A DNA stretch of 10,673 nt, from assembly GCA_018715105.1 (NCBI GenBank), contig DVMG01000148.1, positions 1 to 10,673 on the forward strand, written 5' to 3'. The notes below the pieces were generated by a model. It ran no database searches and had not been told where the DNA came from. It was given only the letters and a program-made list of their open reading frames with translations. Shown here in pieces: positions 6,535 to 10,673 of the stretch. Numbering within the stretch: the first letter of the stretch is position 1; each line of letters opens with the position of its first letter. This DNA is from Candidatus Ventricola intestinavium. Its GTDB lineage: Bacteria > Bacillota > Clostridia > Christensenellales > Aristaeellaceae. Made by a program: the position numbers and the translations under genes.

Positions 6535-8001
6535 TTGAACGATGACCCGATTACCCTCTGCCCGCTGCTCTCACGCAACGTGGAGATTTTCCGCGAGCGC
6601 CTTGGCGCGCCCCTCAATGCCGATGTCATCGTGCGGCGCTTCCGTTCCGGCGCGTTTGAGTCTGCCGTGCTTGCGATCGACGGCATGACCGATTCGCGCG
6701 AGGTCGATGAAAACATCCTCAAGCCCTGCATGGAGCTGCCGCCAAGCGCGGGGGAAGAGGTGCCGCCCTGCGAGCGCATCTCCTTCCTGATGAGCCATGC
6801 GGTCGCCATTTTGCCCATGAAGATCAAGGAAAACATCGACGAGATTCTCGCCGATGCGCTTTCCGGGCAGAGCGTGCTCATCAGCGAGGGATGCGCCGTG
6901 GCCTCGGTGATGGATACGCGCGGTTTTGAAAAGCGGACCATCGGCAGGCCCGAGGCGGAGCAGGTGGTGCTTGGCCCGCACGAGAGCTTCAGCGAGGCCA
7001 TCCGCACCAACATCACGCTGCTGCGCCGCATTGTCCAGCGGGAAGAGCTGATCACCGAGTTCGTGACAGCGGGCGGCAGGATGAAAACACGCTGCGCTCT
7101 GCTCTATCTCCGCGGCACGGCGGATGAGGCGATGGTCGCGCGCATCCGGGGCCGCCTGGAGCGCTGCACGTATGATTTTGCCCTGACCACCGGCGAGGTG
7201 GAACAGATCATAGAGGATCATCCTTACGCGCTCATTCCCCAGTGTGTGCACACCGAGCGGCCCGACCGCGCGGCTTCCTTCCTGGCGGAGGGCCAGATTG
7301 TCGTGCTCACCGACGGATCCCCTGCCGCGCTGGGCGCGCCCGCCACCCTCTGGCATCAGCTGCACACGCCGGATGATACCTCCATGCGCTGGCAGTATGG
7401 CACGTTCCTGCGCATCGTGCGCTTCCTGGGGGTGATCATCCATCTGTTCCTGCCGGGAGCCTATCTGGCCGTGCTGCGCTTTCATCCGGAGCTCCTCTCC
7501 CCCATTCTGCTGACGAGCGTCTATGAAACCAGCTCGCGCGTGCCCATTCCGGTTTATCTGGAAGCGCTGCTGATGACGCTCGCCTTTGACCTGGTGGGGG
7601 AGGCCGGCCTGCGCGCGCCGGGGGCCATGGGCAATGCGCTGGGCATTGTCTCCGGCCTGATTCTGGGGCAAAGCGCCGTCAGCGCGGACATCGTCAGCCC
7701 GCTGCTGCTGATCATCGTGGCGGCCAGCGGTTTGGGCGGTTTCTGCGTGCCCGGGTATGCGCTGAACGTGGGCTTTAAGATCATTCAGCTGCTGTTTTTG
7801 ACGGCCGGCGCGTTCGGCGGACTCTATCTGATGGCGCTGCTTCTGCTCTGTCTGTGCTGCGGCCTGTGCGCCATGCAGTCCATCGGCTCCCCGCTCACCG
7901 CGCCGGTGACGCCGCGCCGGGCGGGCAACCCGGATATCCTGCTGCGTTTCCCCCTGAAATTCCAGAAAGCGAGGGCTTTCTTTGCCAGACACCGTTCTTG
8001 A
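6535..8001 (+). CDS. Spore germination receptor subunit A (GerA family)
   Basis: A 488-residue A subunit of a germinant receptor in the spore inner membrane, acting with the B and C subunits to sense nutrients. A soluble N-terminal part (about 1-285) contains the family signature GRPEAEQVVLGPHES with FSEAIRTNITLLRR (about 137-165). A membrane part follows, with hydrophobic segments near 293-316, 364-402 and 412-447, including the conserved VPIPVYLEALLM and SGLILGQSAVSADIVSP stretches. The protein ends in a polar tail. The start is TTG at 6535, with AAAGGAGG ending 8 bases upstream; no in-frame ATG fits the site. Length is usual for the family. It is the first gene of gerA-gerB-gerC and overlaps gerB by 20 bases. 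The germinant cannot be predicted from sequence. The family is certain; paralogue naming (GerA, GerB or GerK) is not possible. Confidence 0.97.
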   Translation: MNDDPITLCPLLSRNVEIFRERLGAPLNADVIVRRFRSGAFESAVLAIDGMTDSREVDENILKPCMELPPSAGEEVPPCERISFLMSHAVAILPMKIKENIDEILADALSGQSVLISEGCAVASVMDTRGFEKRTIGRPEAEQVVLGPHESFSEAIRTNITLLRRIVQREELITEFVTAGGRMKTRCALLYLRGTADEAMVARIRGRLERCTYDFALTTGEVEQIIEDHPYALIPQCVHTERPDRAASFLAEGQIVVLTDGSPAALGAPATLWHQLHTPDDTSMRWQYGTFLRIVRFLGVIIHLFLPGAYLAVLRFHPELLSPILLTSVYETSSRVPIPVYLEALLMTLAFDLVGEAGLRAPGAMGNALGIVSGLILGQSAVSADIVSPLLLIIVAASGLGGFCVPGYALNVGFKIIQLLFLTAGAFGGLYLMALLLLCLCCGLCAMQSIGSPLTAPVTPRRAGNPDILLRFPLKFQKARAFFARHRS

Positions 8002-9055
8002 TGCGCGTATCCGCGCAGCCTGGCGTGCCAGAGTAGCGGCCGCGTCCCTGGCCGTAGGCGCACAGATCTTTGCCACGGGTGCGGGCGTTTGCATGAGCAT
8101 CAGCCTCAATGCCGCGTATCTGAGCGTGCTGCCCTGTCTGCCGCTTGCCGCTCTGACCGCCGCGCTGGCCCGATGGAGCCTTGCCCGTCGGCTCGCATCC
8201 ACAGGCAGGGAAGCGCGCGGGCTTCTATCCCGGGCGCTTCTCATCGTGCTGGCCCTGCTGATGCTCGCCTGCAGCGCGCTTTTGCTCGCCGCGGTCTCCA
8301 GCTTGGCCGGGCAATCGCTGCTGTCTGAAGCCCGGGTTTCTTCCGCTGTCACGCTCACGCTGGCAGCCACGGTGCTGTGTGCGCTCAGCGGCGGAACCGG
8401 CGTATCCCGACTTGCCTATGCGCTGCGCTTTCTCCTGCCGCTGGGGTTATGCGTGCTTTCGCTTTTGTCCATGTCGTTTGATTCGCCCGTCGGCCTGTTC
8501 CCCCTTCTGGGGCCGGGCGCATGGCAGCTGGGGGGTTCCGCCCTCTGTGCGTTGGGCGCATGCGCACCGGCTGCGCTGCTCTTTCTCCCCCCGCCTGAGC
8601 TGGAAAAGGTGAATTCGCCGCCGGATTCTCTGCCCGGCGCATGGTTCTTTGTCGGGCGCATCCTGCTGGGCGCGCTGGCGGGCACGTTGCTTCTGCTGGT
8701 GTTCTCCCTGTGCAACACCTATGAATCCTTGGAAACTCTAAGCGTCTGGGGAGACCGCATGCACATCCTGTGCAGCCATCGGCCCCGCGAAGGACTCGCG
8801 CAAACCATGCTGGTGCTCATTCAGCTGATGTGCCTGTTTCTCGGCGCCGTATGCACGCTGTGCGCGGCGGAACATGCCTGCCGCCTCGCTTTCCCTGCGC
8901 TTCGCCGGCATCACACGGGTCTGCTGCTGTGTGCGCTGGCGCTGGCGGCGGCGCTGTATGCGCTGGCGGCATTTGGCGTGGTCTTTGTGCTGCGGGCGGC
9001 TCCCCTGTATCTGCTGCCGCTTCTGGTGCTTTTGCTACTTTGCAGATGGCTGTGA
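7982..9055 (+). CDS. Spore germination receptor subunit B (GerB-type permease-like protein)
   Basis: A 357-residue, strongly hydrophobic protein with about ten predicted membrane segments (roughly 18-36, 44-66, 84-112, 121-138, 147-163, 182-203, 221-243, 271-298, 313-337, 341-355). This fits the APC-superfamily-like B subunits, which bind germinant, and their usual length of about 360. The stretch LFPLLGPGAWQLGGS near 172-186 resembles the central family region. Sequence similarity is otherwise weak by eye, so the call depends partly on its place between the A and C genes. The start is TTG at 7982, with GAGGG 6 bases upstream, inside the end of gerA. The ATG at 8001 is out of frame. The protein is very rich in Ala, Leu and Cys compared with typical low-GC homologues, consistent with genome composition. 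A 90-base spacer separates it from gerC. Confidence 0.82.
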   Translation: MPDTVLDARIRAAWRARVAAASLAVGAQIFATGAGVCMSISLNAAYLSVLPCLPLAALTAALARWSLARRLASTGREARGLLSRALLIVLALLMLACSALLLAAVSSLAGQSLLSEARVSSAVTLTLAATVLCALSGGTGVSRLAYALRFLLPLGLCVLSLLSMSFDSPVGLFPLLGPGAWQLGGSALCALGACAPAALLFLPPPELEKVNSPPDSLPGAWFFVGRILLGALAGTLLLLVFSLCNTYESLETLSVWGDRMHILCSHRPREGLAQTMLVLIQLMCLFLGAVCTLCAAEHACRLAFPALRRHHTGLLLCALALAAALYALAAFGVVFVLRAAPLYLLPLLVLLLLCRWL

Positions 9056-9145
9056 AGCGGGCTCTCCTGCGGCCGAGGCCGAAGCTGTGCAAAGGGATTT
9101 GCCTGACAAAGGTGCAAAGATGCGGAATGTATAAAAAAGGACGTG

Positions 9146-10387
9146 ATGACGTTGCCCCTTCGCTTCCTTCGCCGCGCCTGTCTGGCGGTGCTGCTGGCGT
9201 GTTTGCTGACGCTGTCCGGCTGTGTCGGCGGACATGATATTGAAAACTGCCTGTTTGTGCTGGCCATGGCCATCGATCCCGCGCCGGACGGCAACCTGAT
9301 CGTGACGGTCAAGGCGCTTTCCGGATCCCAGGGGGGATCCTCCTCAGCGGGCGGCGGGTCGGCTGGCACTGGAGAAGCATCGGGGGGTGAGGATTCTTCC
9401 GGAACAAACGGTCCGGGCAACGGCACGGCGGGCTCCTCCCTGGAGCAGGAGGAACCGGGATACATCGTGCTCTCGGCCACGGCGCCCAGCTGCCTGCGCG
9501 CGCTGGGGCTGCTCAGCGCCACGACGCCGCGCACAGTCAACCTCTCCCAGCTGAGGGAAATCGTGATCAACCGCACGCTTGCCGAGACGGACGCCACGCT
9601 CTCCATTCTCCGAGAAATCCATTCCATGTTCCGGGCCAACGGAGACGCCATCGTCGTGGTCACGCCGGACGATGCGGGCGATTTCATCCGCCAGCAGCGC
9701 GCAATCCTCGGCCTGAGGCTCTCCAAATACCTGGAGGTGCTCTTTGACCAGTATGAAGCCCTGGATATCCTTCCGCCACATGCCAATCTTTCCGCCGTCA
9801 TCTCGGCCATGGAATCGAGCACCATCGACGCGACCGCCGTGTATGCCGCGGGCAACGACTTTGACAGCACGCTTGTGCTTCCCGGCACCAGCGACACGGA
9901 CCGTCTGCCCGGCCACCTGCCGCGCACAGCGCCCAGCCCAAACGAATTCATGGGCACCGCCCTGTTTGACGGCCCGCGCATGACCGGCGTGCTCACGGGT
10001 GAGGAGACAGGCAGCCTGCGCCTGATGATGGGGAAAGCCAAACGGACATCGGTGATCATCGGCGGCGCGCAATACAAGGTTTCCACACGCACAAAGGTCT
10101 CCCGCAGGCTGAATCCGGCGGACGGCGCGCTCGAGGTGTCCATCCGCATGAGCCTGTCGCTGATCGCCGGAGAACAGACCCAAAACGCCGGCGAGATCGC
10201 CGCGCAGATTGAAACCTCCGCCGTCAACACACTGCGCAGGCTTCAGGCCGCATCCTGCGACGCAGTGGGGTTTGGCCGCCTGGCCGTGATGAGCAGCCTG
10301 GATATCCCCGCCTGGGAGGCGCGCGACTGGCAGAGCACGTATGACCAGGCAGATGTCCGCGTGACCGTGGATGTACGGATCCTGTAA
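9146..10387 (+). CDS. Spore germination receptor subunit C (Ger(x)C-family lipoprotein)
   Basis: A 413-residue lipoprotein subunit, anchored at the outer face of the spore inner membrane. The N terminus has basic residues, a hydrophobic stretch and a lipobox LSGC with the acylated Cys at 26. The mature protein starts with the family pattern DIENCLFVLAMAID (31-44). Next comes a Gly/Ser-rich insert at about 59-105, then the block SQLREIVINRTLAE and the C-terminal domain with CDAVGFGRLA and a final beta-rich segment. The ATG at 9146 is preferred because AAAAAAGG lies 5 bases upstream; the GTG at 9143 is only 2 bases from it. It is the third gene of the operon, ended by a strong terminator shortly after the stop. 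Length is near the family norm once the insert is allowed for. Confidence 0.94.
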   Translation: MTLPLRFLRRACLAVLLACLLTLSGCVGGHDIENCLFVLAMAIDPAPDGNLIVTVKALSGSQGGSSSAGGGSAGTGEASGGEDSSGTNGPGNGTAGSSLEQEEPGYIVLSATAPSCLRALGLLSATTPRTVNLSQLREIVINRTLAETDATLSILREIHSMFRANGDAIVVVTPDDAGDFIRQQRAILGLRLSKYLEVLFDQYEALDILPPHANLSAVISAMESSTIDATAVYAAGNDFDSTLVLPGTSDTDRLPGHLPRTAPSPNEFMGTALFDGPRMTGVLTGEETGSLRLMMGKAKRTSVIIGGAQYKVSTRTKVSRRLNPADGALEVSIRMSLSLIAGEQTQNAGEIAAQIETSAVNTLRRLQAASCDAVGFGRLAVMSSLDIPAWEARDWQSTYDQADVRVTVDVRIL

Positions 10388-10390
10388 GCC

Positions 10391-10427
10391 AAAAAGCGGC
10401 GCTTCCCGGCGGGACGGCCGCTTTTTT
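10391..10427. terminator. Bidirectional terminator between gerC and the HxlR gene
   Basis: AAAAAGCGGC at 10391-10400 pairs perfectly with GCCGCTTTTT at 10417-10426, with further pairing of TCCC and GGGA inside. T runs occur on both strands, so it can end the ger operon from the left and the HxlR gene from the right. It begins 3 bases after the gerC stop. A partial second copy of the arm (AAAAAGCGGC at 10454-10463) lies nearby without a partner of equal quality. Confidence 0.85.
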
Positions 10428-10470
10428 CCTGCGGTTTGGCCGCCTGCCTCATGAAAAAGCGGCCCGCACC

Positions 10471-10673
10471 TTATATCCGGTTTTGTTCCCCCCACAGACA
10501 TAATGGATCCAGAACCTTCATCAGCGATGTTCCGCGCTCCGACAGGGAGTATTCCACTTTGGGAGGAATCTGCGGATACTCCCTGCGAACAATCAGACGG
10601 TCGGATTCCAGTTCCTTCAGATTGCTGCTCAGGGTCTTGTCGGTGATGTTTCCCAGATACCGTTTCATTTCGT
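10471..10673 (-). CDS. HxlR-family winged-helix regulator, 5' part outside the window
   Basis: The C-terminal 67 or so residues of an HxlR-type DNA-binding protein. Visible are the recognition-helix region ITDKTLSSNLKELESDRLIV, then the wing with RREYPQIPPKVEYSLSERG and the final LCLWGEQ, all in the order expected for the family. The ATG at 10668 is probably internal: the codon before it reads Glu, and the family normally has about 30-40 more residues before this point, so the reading frame continues off the right edge. Members often respond to redox or electrophile stress and regulate an adjacent gene, which here would lie outside the window. It is convergent with gerC and unlikely to control it directly. 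Confidence 0.88.
   Translation of the reverse strand, partial: EMKRYLGNITDKTLSSNLKELESDRLIVRREYPQIPPKVEYSLSERGTSLMKVLDPLCLWGEQNRI

Noticed and set aside
6571..8370. A 599-codon open frame on the minus strand opposite gerA and gerB.
   Set aside because: It is antisense to clear receptor genes and its composition (Ala, Arg, His, Gln) is a shadow of GC-rich codon use. No recognisable domain is seen.
9089..9102. Small hairpin GCAAA-GGGA-TTTGC in the gerB-gerC spacer.
   Set aside because: Five pairs without a T run; too weak for a terminator, and the spacer otherwise looks like a normal intra-operon gap.
8911..10230. A 439-codon minus-strand open frame opposite gerC.
   Set aside because: Ser/Pro/Arg-rich shadow of the gerC codons, including the Gly/Ser linker; no domain or ribosome site.

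Overview
The window looks like the chromosome of a GC-rich, endospore-forming Firmicute, most likely class Clostridia. The evidence is a complete gerA-gerB-gerC type germinant-receptor operon, strong AAAGGAGG-type ribosome binding sites, and TTG starts alongside ATG. A plant- or animal-associated carbohydrate degrader is plausible because the window also carries the uronate-pathway pair kduI plus a KduD/gluconate 5-dehydrogenase-like reductase. No closer placement is attempted from sequence alone.

Layout. (1) Positions 36-4351, minus strand: a four-gene run read right to left. It comprises a sugar-transfer-associated ATP-grasp protein, a PflX-type radical SAM protein, a DUF1015 protein and an aldose 1-epimerase. 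A good sigma-A-like promoter (4442-4470) precedes it. The first two genes are joined by an ATGA overlap and the last two are separated by 5 bases. A 157-base purine-rich gap containing a degenerate triplicate repeat separates the radical SAM gene from the DUF1015 gene. (2) Positions 4525-6346, minus strand: kduI then the SDR gene, with their own extended -10 promoter and a strong hairpin terminator, forming a separate transcription unit. (3) Positions 6445-10427, plus strand: gerA, gerB, gerC, divergent from kduI, with a sigma-G-like promoter candidate and a terminator after gerC. (4) Right edge, minus strand: the 3' part of an HxlR-family regulator, convergent with gerC and sharing the bidirectional terminator.

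How the genes work together. KduI and the SDR would catalyse two consecutive steps taking 4-deoxy-5-keto-uronate from pectin or glycosaminoglycan lyases to 2-keto-3-deoxygluconate. GerA, GerB and GerC would form an inner-membrane germinant receptor made in the forespore. The four-gene run has no assigned pathway: an ATP-grasp ligase-like enzyme, a radical SAM enzyme of unknown substrate, a conserved protein of unknown function and a sugar mutarotase are co-transcribed. It is the least explained part of the window. I see no mobile elements, CRISPR arrays, rRNA or tRNA genes.
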